Below are positions 53,875 to 62,516 of a stretch of DNA of 64,000 nt, piece by piece. A program made the translations under genes and the position numbers. Under the pieces are notes generated by a model. That model did not search any database. It saw nothing but the letters and a program-made list of their open reading frames with translations, and was not told where the DNA came from. Positions within the stretch are counted from its first letter, which is position 1. Each line of letters starts with the position of its first letter. This DNA is from Bog-473 sp963751335. Its GTDB lineage: Bacteria; Actinomycetota; Acidimicrobiia; Acidimicrobiales; RAAP-2. The stretch is taken from assembly GCA_963751335.1 (NCBI GenBank), contig CAVVUB010000004.1:372001-436000 (forward strand), written 5' to 3'.

Positions 53875-54384
53875 TTAGTCCTGCGCTGTAACTAGGTCGA
53901 GCACGGTGCGAGAAGCACCGGCGATTACTACGAACTCCGAAAAGCTCCCAAGAACCTTGAGATCTGCATGAACGCGATGGAAGTTGGTCTGGTCTTCTTG
54001 AAGTCTGTAGACGCTGTCAGCGATCTCTAGCGTCGGGCCCAGGAGGTCGTCGAGGCTCAGATCTGCCAGCTTGCGACCTACGGGACGCCACTCGTCTACG
54101 AACTCCTAGAGGTGGGCCCACAGATCGTCCGGCGAGGAACGATCGAACGAGTCGGGATCAAGCTCGGAGAGGACGTAAGGCCCATGGACGGCTTGTGCCG
54201 TGGCGTCGAGGAAGGGCGACGGACGAGGAGCAACGTACGAGTGAGCAGCTCGATCGTCTCTCAAGAGGAAATCAAGAATGTCTCGGTCCGAGCAGTTCGG
54301 ATCCTTGAGTCGATAACGACCGACGTCCACTCGACACCAAATCAAATCAGGGAAGGGCCGGACGATGGTTTCAAGTAGTTCCAA
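53875..54384 (-). pseudogene. Hypothetical gene interrupted by an in-frame amber codon
   Basis: From TTG 54384 the frame reads VRPFPDLIWCRVDVGRYRL and FLLRDDRAAHSYVAPRPSPF, stops at TAG 54106-54108, and then stays open for 76 more codons, giving EFVDEWRPVGRKLADLSLDD, LEIADSVYRLQEDQTNFHRV and SFSEFVVIAGASRTVLDL up to TAA 53875. Both halves have balanced protein-like composition. One C-to-T change in a Gln codon would explain the break. Full length would be about 169 residues. I recognise no family. Confidence 0.45.
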
Positions 54385-54471
54385 GCATTCCTCGTGCTCC
54401 AGACTGCAAGTATCCCAAATCGAGGATCCGAATTGGCTACGTCTGGCTGACGGCGGACACGCTGAAGATGC

Positions 54472-54795
54472 TCAGCCAGATGGCGTCACAGAGAAACGCT
54501 TTGGACCAAGTGGGGCGAGGACCAGCCTTGGCGGAGAGCCTTTCGACCATGGTGCCGCCCCTTGCGCTATTAGCCATCGGCCGATGGCGGCGTCGCGCAG
54601 CTCGGCATACGGGGTCTCGGGCTTCCAGAAAGATCTAGTGAGTTCGACCTCAACCCGCTGACCGTCGGGGAATTCGAGTTCAACGTTGTCCCAGCCAGGC
54701 ACGAAGTAGCGGTCGCGGTCGGCCTTCGCGATCCTGATCCCGTACCCGGCACCGGAACTCCTTGGACTGCCGTTTTGCCACCCGCTTGCCTGCAC
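54472..54795 (-). CDS. Conserved hypothetical protein
   Basis: A 107-residue protein from GTG 54795. GYGIRIAKADRDRYFVPGWD, LTRSFW and LRDAAIGRWLIAQGAAPWSK are segments I have seen in an uncharacterised family of about 90-110 residues. The sequence is soluble. It precedes the amber-interrupted gene in the same frame, separated only by a stop and a gap. Function unknown. Confidence 0.6.
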   Translation of the reverse strand: MQASGWQNGSPRSSGAGYGIRIAKADRDRYFVPGWDNVELEFPDGQRVEVELTRSFWKPETPYAELRDAAIGRWLIAQGAAPWSKGSPPRLVLAPLGPKRFSVTPSG

Positions 54796-54960
54796 TGGGC
54801 CAAGATACCGGCCGGCCTGACGGCAGTCACGCCGTCATCGAACGGGCGCTAGGGGTGTCCAAGTCGTGTCTAGATGTCCCACCTTCCCGGCCTTCGGGGG
54901 CAGGCGGAGGAATCGTCCACTTGAGCGCAACCTTTCCGGGAACTTGAACGTGTAAGCAGT

Positions 54961-55455
54961 GTGTCGATGGTCACGGATGGTCTGGGCGGGATTACTCGGG
55001 CTCTAGTGCCGGACCCACTATCCATCGAGGACGTGTATAGGGCCGAGTGGGGATCTCTCGTCCGCCTGGCCCTAGTAATGACGGGTGACCGCAGCAGAGC
55101 CGAAGACATCGTTCACGACGTCTTCCTTCGCCTTGCAACCCGTGCCCTCCCCACAGATCCCCATTCGTACCTACGAACAATGGTCGTCAACGCTGCACGA
55201 GATCATCACCGCCGGATCAAGGTCGAACGTCGGTTCGCACCGAGGCCGCCCGCACCTGTACTGATGCCCGAAGTGGACGAGGTCATCGCCATTGTCCGAA
55301 AGCTGCCCGCTCGCCAACGCCAGGCTCTGGGTCTGCGGTACTACGCGGACATGAGCATCGAACAGATCGCCCAACTCTTGGACTGTCCCATGGGCACGGT
55401 GAAATCTCTGATTCATCGGGGCATCGAAACACTTCGGAAGGAGCTGGATCCATGA
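54961..55455 (+). CDS. ECF RNA polymerase sigma factor
   Basis: A 164-residue sigma factor. Region 2 contains WGSLVRLALVMTGDRSRAED and IVHDVFLRLA; region 4 contains LPARQRQALGLRYYADMSIE and LDCPMGTVKSLIHRGIETLR. GTG 54961 and ATG 54967 are both possible starts. It binds core RNA polymerase to read a specific promoter set under control of an anti-sigma factor. Its stop overlaps the next start (ATGA), so the following membrane protein is the probable regulator. Confidence 0.88.
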   Translation: MSMVTDGLGGITRALVPDPLSIEDVYRAEWGSLVRLALVMTGDRSRAEDIVHDVFLRLATRALPTDPHSYLRTMVVNAARDHHRRIKVERRFAPRPPAPVLMPEVDEVIAIVRKLPARQRQALGLRYYADMSIEQIAQLLDCPMGTVKSLIHRGIETLRKELDP

Positions 55456-55742
55456 ACCGATCGGTCGCAGATGTCGAGGAGCGGTTGAGGCACTCTCTGC
55501 ACTCGTTCGTGTCGGAGGTTCCAGACCACCCACCCGCTCCGTGGCTGAGTTTCGTTGCGGCGACCCCTCGGACGCGTCATCGTTGGCATGGACTTGTCGG
55601 GGTGGCCGCCTCCATCGTATTGATTGCGCTGGCAACGATTCTCTGGTCAACGCCTTCGGCCGGCGACGGGCCGCATGGCCGGGACGCGGTTGGAACTGCA
55701 TTTGTCAGCCTTGTCCGGACAGATCTAAGACCTTTCGGCTGA
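55452..55742 (+). CDS. Short membrane protein in anti-sigma position
   Basis: A 96-residue protein overlapping the sigma gene by four bases. Residues 1-45 are charged; GLVGVAASIVLIALATILW at about 47-65 is a membrane helix; the rest is short. The arrangement is that of an anti-sigma factor, but no zinc-finger HxxxCxxC motif is seen. It is shorter than usual, so it may be a reduced or truncated form. Confidence 0.6.
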   Translation: MNRSVADVEERLRHSLHSFVSEVPDHPPAPWLSFVAATPRTRHRWHGLVGVAASIVLIALATILWSTPSAGDGPHGRDAVGTAFVSLVRTDLRPFG

Positions 55743-55763
55743 CGCACTCTTACGGTCAGAACG

Positions 55764-56393
55764 ATGACGCGACGTGGGGCCAGTGTGGAGGCGACACCGA
55801 TGGCGGACGGGGCCGATCCTTCACCGTCAAAGACGAAGCACTGGCTCGCTGAAAGCGTTGTCGTCGTCACCTTTGCAGTAGCCGTAGCCGTACTTCTGCG
55901 GTTGTTTGTCGTCCAGACCTACTTCATTCCGTCGGGTTCCATGATCCCTACGCTCCAAGTAGGTGACCGCATCGTCGTCAACAAACTGAGCTACCACCTC
56001 CACGGGGTCAACCGCGGGGACATTGTCGTTTTTTCGAGGCCACCCCACGAGAACTGTGGTGGGCCGCCAGTAGAAGATCTCGTGAAGAGAGTGATCGGAC
56101 TACCGGGGGAGACAGTCTCTCTGAACGGGCGAGGACGGGTCGAGATAGACGGCAAATTGTTGGACGAATCCTGGCTCCCCGCTTCGGTCCAAGGAACCAC
56201 GTATCCGGGTCCAGGCAATGCCGACTTCAATCTGGCGCATCCGTACCGCATCCCGGCAAACGACTACTTCGTCATGGGCGACGCCAGAGCCAACTCATGC
56301 GACAGTCGCTTTTGGGGTCCGATCACTCGATCTGAAATTGTGGGGAAGGTCGAAATGCGGATCTGGCCGCTAGGTTCGCTGGCGTTCCTCTGA
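55764..56393 (+). CDS. lepB: Signal peptidase I
   Basis: A 209-residue membrane protease with a helix near residues 32-52 (VVVVTFAVAVAVLLRLFVVQ) and the catalytic Ser in IPSGSMIPTLQVGDRIVVN. The general-base Lys is in VKRVIGLPGETV. GDARANSCDSRFWGPI is the conserved C-terminal box. It removes signal peptides from exported proteins. It follows the sigma/anti-sigma pair by about 20 bases, which suggests the sigma factor may control its expression. The start at ATG 55764 could be moved to 55800. Confidence 0.9.
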   Translation: MTRRGASVEATPMADGADPSPSKTKHWLAESVVVVTFAVAVAVLLRLFVVQTYFIPSGSMIPTLQVGDRIVVNKLSYHLHGVNRGDIVVFSRPPHENCGGPPVEDLVKRVIGLPGETVSLNGRGRVEIDGKLLDESWLPASVQGTTYPGPGNADFNLAHPYRIPANDYFVMGDARANSCDSRFWGPITRSEIVGKVEMRIWPLGSLAFL

Positions 56394-56508
56394 GGATTCG
56401 GCCGTTCGGCTTGAGGAGCCGGACCGGAGCGGTTGCCTCGTCATTTCAGAGTTCGTCGTCCGAGCGACGGTCATCAAAGTGGCCGGGATGGCGATGCTGG
56501 GAACGCTG

Positions 56509-56763
56509 TCAATACCGAGTAAGTGCGACCTCACGATCACACCGGCAGACGAGGACGGCCCCACCTGAAGACGCGGCCGCCACTGTGTACATGACCTCTA
56601 CCGTGGCTTGTCCGAGCATCCTCGACGTGTCAAGGTCGGGGACTGCCAATACTGACATCAAGGTCTCCTTGTTCAGATCCTTCGCAAGCAGTGGCAGACG
56701 CATCTCCTGAGCCATTCGTATTGCCATCGTTGTCTTGCCACTTCCAGGAGGACCCGAGACCAT
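56509..56763 (-). pseudogene. Truncated AAA/P-loop kinase-like protein
   Basis: From ATG 56763, VSGPPGSGKTTMAIRMAQEM is a Walker A loop, followed by LPLLAKDLNKETLMSVL and RMLGQATVEVMYTVAAASSGG, as in AAA_33-type kinases. The frame then ends after 84 residues, less than half the normal length, with the lid and Walker B parts missing. Other frames do not continue it. This is most likely a gene remnant. Confidence 0.6.
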
Positions 56764-56917
56764 GACCTAGAGCGGCTGAATAGGGGTCACCGCTCCATGT
56801 TGTCGGAGGTTTGACCTGTGTGCATCCCGCCGGTAGGGGGCACGTCGATGCCAGGAAAAAGCGGCGGAGTCGAGGACGATTTACGCTGTGATACCCGACC
56901 TGCCTCGCTCCTCGTCC

Positions 56918-58094
56918 TCAACCTTGGTCGAACTCCGGAACGCCGAAGAAAGCGTCGAGCCCAGCCGTCAACCCGGCGAATTCCGCGGCCTGCGCGGGGG
57001 TCACCATGTTGGGGATCATCGCGAGCTGTTGAAGCTCGTCGATGGCCGCTGCATACCCAGATTTTTGCGGGCTATTGCTGTCTAATGTCTCACCCATTTG
57101 GAGGTACAACGTGGCTTGGTCGAGGAATAGATTGTGGAGGGCCGCCGAGTAGTCGTTGTTGCCCACGTAGTTCTGTCGGGCCAAGTCGAAGCCACTCATG
57201 CCCGTAGGTTTGCTTTTGTCATAAGCCGGAGGGCTCAAGAACAGCACGTAGCCGCCGTCCGGCGTGGCGGCTATTCCCCCGACAGGGTCTGGCCGGGGAC
57301 CAGATTCCGAGGGACTCCCCCCGAAGAAGGGCGCGTCACCAAAGGCGAACACCCCGCCATCGGCCCCGCTCAACCAGTAACCATCGCCATTGGTTCTGGC
57401 GGCGATCCCGGTGATCGGCGCGTTCAATGCGAAGGGTTCAGCCGATCCGTAAAAGCGGGCGTCGCCGAAGCTGAACACCCCTCCGTCGGCGGCCGCCACC
57501 CAGTAGCCACCACCATCAGGGGCGCGAGCCATTCCGACCACAGGCTGAGCGAGCCCGAAGGGTTCGGCCGATCCGTAAAAGCGGGCGTCGCCGAAACTGA
57601 ACACCCCTCCGTCGGCGGCGGCCAGCCAGTAGCCACCACCATCAGGGGTTGAGGTGATCGCAACAAACGGCGCGTGAAAGAACGTGGCCGCCGATCCGAA
57701 AAAGGCGGCGTCGCCGTAGGTGAACACCCCTCCGTCGGCGGCGGCCAACCAATAACCCCGTCCGTCCGGAGTCGCCGCCATCGCCACGATCGGCGCCACC
57801 AACGGCTCGGAACCTGCCGAACCATAGAAGCCGGCATCCCCGCACGTGAAGACCCCTCCGTCCGCCGCTGCCTGCCAGATGCCTTCGTTGTCCGGGGTGA
57901 TGGCAGATGCCCTCACGGGTGCGTTGATTTGAGTCTCCGGATTAGGTGGAAAGCACTCGTTGGCGTCGCCTAAGTAGAACGACGGAAGTTCGATGTAGGT
58001 GCCGATGGTGGTCTGCCGCCGCGCTTGCGGGCACGGTGATCAGGCCCGCAGCGATTCCGACGACCATTAGCAAAACCGTGCCGATTCGTGACAT
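56918..58094 (-). pseudogene. Secreted GYW-repeat protein of Acidimicrobiia type, one frameshift after the signal peptide
   Basis: ATG 58094 starts MSRIGTVLLMVVGIAAGLIT with VPASAAA, a signal peptide. An extra base near 58015 then shifts frame. The next frame continues TTIGTYIELPSFYLGDANEC and into five copies of a 42-residue unit containing GYWLAAADGGVFSFGDARFYGSA. A helical C-terminal part of about 90 residues ends at TGA 56918. The repeats are hallmarks of exported Acidimicrobiia proteins and may form a beta-propeller. Repairing one base restores about 391 residues. Confidence 0.75.
57330..57900 (-). repeat. Tandem 126-base repeats coding the GYW-ADGGV-FGDA units
   Basis: About five direct copies, period 126 bases (42 residues). 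The middle two are nearly identical at the DNA level around CCGATCCGTAAAAGCGGGCG, which hints at recent duplication. Confidence 0.8.
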
Positions 58095-58415
58095 GGGCGC
58101 ACCCTAGAGTCGCTCCTCCTAGACGTTGCTTCAGCATTTGTTGGTTCAAAGTCCAAGGCGGATGTACGACATCGGTCTGGCCTCCTGGCCCCGAAGTGCG
58201 ATCACATGGGTGATCCACGGGACCTCGGCTGAGGCACATGGAACCACATTCACGTCTCGCCGTCGATGTTCTCGATGAAGCCCTCGAGGAGCTCCGCCCG
58301 ATCCTCTTGCCGTGCCGACGGCGTCGTCTCGCTGGCGGCGCAAGATGGTGAGGAACTGGGGACCGGTCTCGAAGAAGCCACAGCGCTCACAGATCGACCC
58401 GAAGATGTAGTCGGG
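58095..58415. other. 321-base region without a supported gene
   Basis: It lies between the repeat protein and the integrase remnant. It may contain the decayed N-terminal part of the integrase but I cannot recognise it in any frame. Confidence 0.35.
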
Positions 58416-59143
58416 GACGGTCTGTTGATGCGCAACCCATGCACCATTTGGGGGGCCGGTGTCGAGCGATCGCCGGAGGGTCCAGTGGCCGACATCTCCC
58501 AGGTCTACGGGCTGGCCGACATCATCGAGGATCGTTACCGCCTGATGGTGCTCCTGGACACCTTCTGCGGGTTCCGGCTCGGCGAACTCCTGTCCCTGCG
58601 GCGGGACCGGATCGACGTCTTGCACCGACGGGTGATCGTGAGCGACCAGATGCAAGAGCTGGCCGACGGGACCCGGCATTGCGGACCACCCAAGCCAACG
58701 GCCGGCGTTCGCACGGTGGCGCTCCCGCCGCATCTGTCGACGACGGTGGAGGACCACCTGCTGGGTTGGGTCAGCCCTGCGCCGAGCGACCTCATATTCA
58801 CTGGAGCAAAGGCAACGGCACTCTACCGAGCAACGTTCAGTAGCGCCTGGGACCGAGCTCGTCGTACGGTCGGGCTGGACGATTTCCCTTTCCACGATCT
58901 GCGTAACACAGGGAACACACTGGCGACGGGGACGCGGGCCAGCACGAAGGAGTCGATGGCTCGCGCATCGGCCACGCCGGCGCTCGGGCGCTCTCATCTA
59001 CGAGGGACGCATCGGAAGAGGGAGACGTCTGATCGCCGAGCGGCTCTCGGAGATGACCGAAGAAGCGCTGGGAAGGTCCGAGGGCGACACACGAGACGGC
59101 GGACCACGACGCGGCTCAGCCGGATCGGGAAGCAACGGCTGAG
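58416..59143 (+). pseudogene. Tyrosine integrase remnant
   Basis: Catalytic-domain sequence of an actinobacterial phage-type integrase: LLMRNPCTIWGAGVERSPEG, DTFCGFRLGELLSLRRDRID (catalytic Arg) and FHDLRNTGNTLATGT (HxxR). It then needs two shifts, near 58966 and 58993, to give RIGHAGARALIYEG (tyrosine) and LIAERLSEMTEEALGRSEGD, ending TGA 59143. The N-terminal arm- and core-binding domains are missing. It lies 91 bases from a tRNA-Gly gene, the common attachment site for such elements. Confidence 0.75.
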
Positions 59144-59234
59144 GACGGAGGCCTTGTGGTCTGCGATGCTGCGTCCGACCGACGAGTGACATGCAACGAA
59201 GCGGCGCCTCGCTGTTACCAGGTACTTCGAAGAG

Positions 59235-59305
<71 letters not shown>

Positions 59306-59990
59306 GAGCTGGAGGAATTTATCAGGTCAGTCGATTGCGTTCATGAAGTGCTCCGGAATGGCGTTGAGATCTGGACTGAGCGCCGGACTGTGCCGACAAT
59401 ACGGACTCATGATCCGAGGGTTGGTATGGCTCAGCTGCACCTGTGTCGTTTTGTCGTCCACGCCTCCTACGGCGAGAGGCTGGCGTTGAGGCGGCGAGCT
59501 CATGAATCTCCTCTCCGCTCGTCGGCCCGTGTCGCGGCCGCGAGGAGGGGCGGATCGGCCCATCTTCGCCACCGGGGACGTGGACGCGAGGACGTCATTT
59601 GCGCGGTCGCGACCCCTGCTGTCTGGAAGGCTTTCGTGGCCGACGGTTCGAACGACTTCATAGGGAGTGCGAGAACTTCGGAGAGTACGGTCTCGTCGCC
59701 CTGACCACCTGAGCGAACCCGGTAGGTGGCGGAGGCCAAAGGCGAACGGGTTCCGGTCGGCCAGGGCCAGCGGGCCAGAGTGCGGATGCACCAATTCTTG
59801 TGTGGTCTCCCGGAGCGAACTGCGGGTGATGGATTCCGAGGTCATTGGATGTGTCGGACGCCGCAAATACGGAATGCCGCATCGGAGGGAAATACCAAGT
59901 GTTCGCGGATCTTTGAATGCACTCGTCGACTTCGAGCTCAGTCCATGTCCGCCCTTTGCTCGGTGTCGGAACGATCCGTACACTTACCGA
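59306..59990. other. 685-base region without a supported gene
   Basis: Frames on both strands are open for up to 200 codons but with arginine/serine-rich antisense-like composition and no recognised motif. I looked for a second copy of the tRNA 3' end as an att site and did not find one. Long frames here include an in-frame extension of the sulfotransferase, which I reject because family similarity begins only after 59991. Confidence 0.4.
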
Positions 59991-60842
59991 ATGGCCGCAA
60001 CCTCGCGCCGTTCAAAGATGTGGAAACCTGGGTCGGGCACCGAATTCGCTGCGTTCGTGGCACGAACGACCGTTCACGGCGTCCGCTACCGCCGGTCGTT
60101 TCAAGAGGTCGAGTGCTTTTGCCTCTTGATCGGTTACCCGCACAGTGGGAGCACGCTGGTGAGTTCAGTCCTCAACGCGCATCCTGAGATGGTGATGGGT
60201 CACGAAACGGACATATTGCGGTATGTACGTCCCGGCCTGTCTCGCAATCTTCTCTTCAGTGTGATCCTCGATCGAGATCGCCAATTCATGGCGCAAAATC
60301 GGCGATGGAATGGGAACGACTACGACATACCTGCCAGCGGGCAAGGCAGTTTCAGTCGACTGCGCGTCATCGGTGACAAGTGCATTGCCCGCCAAGCGAT
60401 GCGGCTCCATCAAGATCCGCGATTGCTTGATCGCCTCCGCTCCACATTGGACATGCCACTTCGGGTCATCCATCTTGTTCGGAATCCATTCGACAACATC
60501 GCATCGATCCACGGCGTCTTCGCCTCCCGGATCGAGAAATATCGAGCATTGGGTGAAGGCATAGACGAGATCCGAAGCAGGCTCAGAGCCGAGGAACTCT
60601 GTGAGATCAGGTACGAGGATGTTGTTGCGGATCCCAGTAGATCTTTGTCCGATGTTTGTCATTTTCTGGGTCTCGAGGCATCCGAGGAGTATCTCCAAGG
60701 CTGTGCCCAACTGATTCGGCCCTCGATTGAGCTCAGTCGTTTCAATGTCGACTGGACCGGGTCGCAGAGAAGCGAAGTGGAAGCGATGATCGCGAAGCGT
60801 TCAGTCTTGACCGATTACACCTTCGGATCCAAGGATCGATAG
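59991..60842 (+). CDS. Sulfotransferase family protein
   Basis: A 283-residue protein from ATG 59991. CLLIGYPHSGSTLVSSVLNA is the 5'-phosphosulfate loop and IHLVRNPFDNIASI the 3'-phosphate site. IRYEDVVADPSRSLSDVCHF is the usual C-terminal motif. It is of a different subgroup from the sulfotransferase at 24606. It would transfer sulfate from PAPS to an unknown acceptor. Confidence 0.82.
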   Translation: MAATSRRSKMWKPGSGTEFAAFVARTTVHGVRYRRSFQEVECFCLLIGYPHSGSTLVSSVLNAHPEMVMGHETDILRYVRPGLSRNLLFSVILDRDRQFMAQNRRWNGNDYDIPASGQGSFSRLRVIGDKCIARQAMRLHQDPRLLDRLRSTLDMPLRVIHLVRNPFDNIASIHGVFASRIEKYRALGEGIDEIRSRLRAEELCEIRYEDVVADPSRSLSDVCHFLGLEASEEYLQGCAQLIRPSIELSRFNVDWTGSQRSEVEAMIAKRSVLTDYTFGSKDR

Positions 60843-60939
60843 TTGTCCCCTTGAGAGCCGTACAACTGAGAATTCAACGATCTTGACCAGGGAAGCCTGG
60901 GCCTTTCGGGGCTCGTTCTCGGTTGGGGATGCCAGAGGG

Positions 60940-60958
60940 GCCCGGATCGAATCCGGGC
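60940..60958. repeat. 8-bp hairpin with 3-base loop
   Basis: GCCCGGAT and ATCCGGGC pair perfectly around CGA. It resembles a T-arm hairpin, but no full tRNA can be folded around it. Confidence 0.5.
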
Positions 60959-60964
60959 AGCCGC

Positions 60965-61013
60965 TCACCGTCAGCCCGGCGGTGGCTTCCCTCCACCACC
61001 GGGCTGACGGTGA
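60965..61013. terminator. Long inverted repeat (21-bp arms, 7-base loop), possible terminator
   Basis: Arms 60965-60985 and 60993-61013 pair along all 21 positions with one G-T pair, around the loop CTTCCCT. There is no T tract, so if it terminates transcription of the sulfotransferase it does so as actinobacterial U-less hairpins do. It could also be a small mobile inverted-repeat element. Confidence 0.5.
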
Positions 61014-61270
61014 CGGAACCGAACGGGAGGACTCGCGACGGCAACGGGCCGTGTGATGATCAGCTCGAGTCACGCAGGAACGGCTCGCAAGGCGAGCCTG
61101 GAGACGGCTCGAACCGACGTCCTTATCCCGGGTCCCCCCAGCCTGGGCATGAGCGTCCGAGCAACCACCCCCACCCGCCCGGATGCGGCCGACCGCTCCA
61201 TCACGCGGCGCATCCCGCGGACGCACTCATTCGGCGCCGGGATGACTCCAAAGCCTCTACTCTCGACTCC

Positions 61271-61651
61271 GTGGACGCACTGTTCGAACGGGTCGGTGGC
61301 GAGCAGTTCTTCATCGACCTGGTGGAGGCGTTCTACCTGGGTGTCGCAGGCGATCCCTTACTCCGGCCCCTCTACCCAAACGACCTCACCGAATCGTCCG
61401 CCCATCTGGCCCTCTTCCTGGTGCAGTACTGGGGCGGTCCTGGGACGTACAGCCAGCAGCGTGGGCACCCCAGGCTTCGCATGCGCCACGCGCCCTTCGT
61501 CATCGGTCCACCCGAACGTGACGCCTGGCTGCGCCACATGCTCGCCGCCCTCTCGGACTTGGAGGAGGCGGGCCGCATTCGGTCGGCCGATGCGGTCGAG
61601 CTGCGGGACTACCTGGCCATGGCGGCCAACTCGCTGGTCAACGCGCCCTGA
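61271..61651 (+). CDS. Truncated haemoglobin, group II (GlbO type)
   Basis: A 126-residue globin from GTG 61271. FERVGGEQFFIDLVEAFY starts the 2-on-2 fold. VQYWGGPGTYSQQRGHPRLR and MRHAPFVIG give the proximal His73. WLRHM carries the G8 tryptophan at about 86 and Tyr22 lies at B10. This matches trHbO, which binds oxygen and has been linked to redox chemistry in actinobacteria. The start at GTG is chosen by alignment with family length. Confidence 0.88.
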   Translation: MDALFERVGGEQFFIDLVEAFYLGVAGDPLLRPLYPNDLTESSAHLALFLVQYWGGPGTYSQQRGHPRLRMRHAPFVIGPPERDAWLRHMLAALSDLEEAGRIRSADAVELRDYLAMAANSLVNAP

Positions 61652-61682
61652 GGACCCCGACGGACCTGAGGACCCCGGCGGA

Positions 61683-62486
61683 TCAGTCCGTGAAGTGTGG
61701 CGTTCGCCCCTCCTTGCGGGCGGCAACGGATTCCTCGAAGTTCCGAGTCGTGATGCGGACGAAGAGCTGAGAAGCCCCCTCCGCATCCATGTGCGACTGC
61801 AGGCTGCTGGCGTCCAGGCTGTTCCACAGCTGGCGTTTGGTCAGTTCGACGCCGGCCCGGCTCCAGCCGTTGATGCGGTCGGCCAGCTCGAAGCAGGCGG
61901 TGAGGAGCTCGTCGGGTGCCACGACCCGTGAGACCAGGCCAATCCTGTCCGCTTCGGTGGCGTCGACGTCCCGGCCCGAGAGCATGATTTCGGCGGCCCG
62001 GGAGTGGCCGATGCTGCGAGGAAGCAGGAAGCTGAGTCCGAGCTCGGCGGCAGTCAGGCCGTTGTTGATACCGGCGGCGCGGAAGTAGGCCTCCTCCGAG
62101 GCGATCCGGACATCGGCGGCCAGGGCCAGGCAGAACCCGCCACCGATGGCGGCGCCGTTGACGGCCGCGATCACCGGCTGGTGGAGACGACGGATCGTCG
62201 TGATCACGTCGTCGAGCAGCTCCATCGACCGCAGAGCGATGGTGGGCAGGGTCAGCCCGTCGAGGTTCGGGATGGAACCGGGGTTCTCGTGGTCGGCCCC
62301 CGAGCAGAAGCCCCGTCCGGCGCCCGTGATGACCACGACCCGCACCGTGTTGTCGGTACCGATCTCCCGGAGTGACTCGCGGAAAGGGATCATGACGTCG
62401 AAGGCCATGGCGTTCATGCGCTCGGGCCGATTCAGCGTGACGACGGCCACCTGGGGGTGAGGTCGGGTGATCTCGGTGAAGGACAT
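61683..62486 (-). CDS. Enoyl-CoA hydratase/isomerase family protein
   Basis: A 267-residue crotonase. RGFCSGADHENPG and VNGAAIGGGFCLALAADVRI give the oxyanion hole. YFRAAGINNGLTAAELGLSF is near the usual catalytic acidic residue. It is of the ECH type that hydrates enoyl-CoA in beta-oxidation. It is a paralogue, distant, of the gene at 5093. The RDD gene follows on the same strand. Confidence 0.88.
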   Translation of the reverse strand: MSFTEITRPHPQVAVVTLNRPERMNAMAFDVMIPFRESLREIGTDNTVRVVVITGAGRGFCSGADHENPGSIPNLDGLTLPTIALRSMELLDDVITTIRRLHQPVIAAVNGAAIGGGFCLALAADVRIASEEAYFRAAGINNGLTAAELGLSFLLPRSIGHSRAAEIMLSGRDVDATEADRIGLVSRVVAPDELLTACFELADRINGWSRAGVELTKRQLWNSLDASSLQSHMDAEGASQLFVRITTRNFEESVAARKEGRTPHFTD

Positions 62487-62516
62487 GGCGGCATCGTAGA
62501 GGCCGCCATGGACGCC

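Larger units (their letters stand above)
60843..61270. other. 428-base region holding two hairpins, otherwise no supported gene
   Basis: Between a sulfotransferase gene and a globin gene on the same strand. Apart from the hairpins listed separately I see only frame shadows. Confidence 0.4.

Noticed and set aside
53875..54384. Programmed amber read-through (pyrrolysine-like)
   Set aside because: No downstream structural element was seen and no such machinery is expected in this group; mutation or error is simpler.
57330..57900. CRISPR-like regular repeats
   Set aside because: The repeats are 126 bases, coding and in frame; there are no short identical repeats with unique spacers anywhere in the window and no cas genes.
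60930..60960. Possible tRNA T-arm in plus orientation
   Set aside because: The hairpin is tRNA-like but acceptor, D and anticodon arms cannot be built around it.
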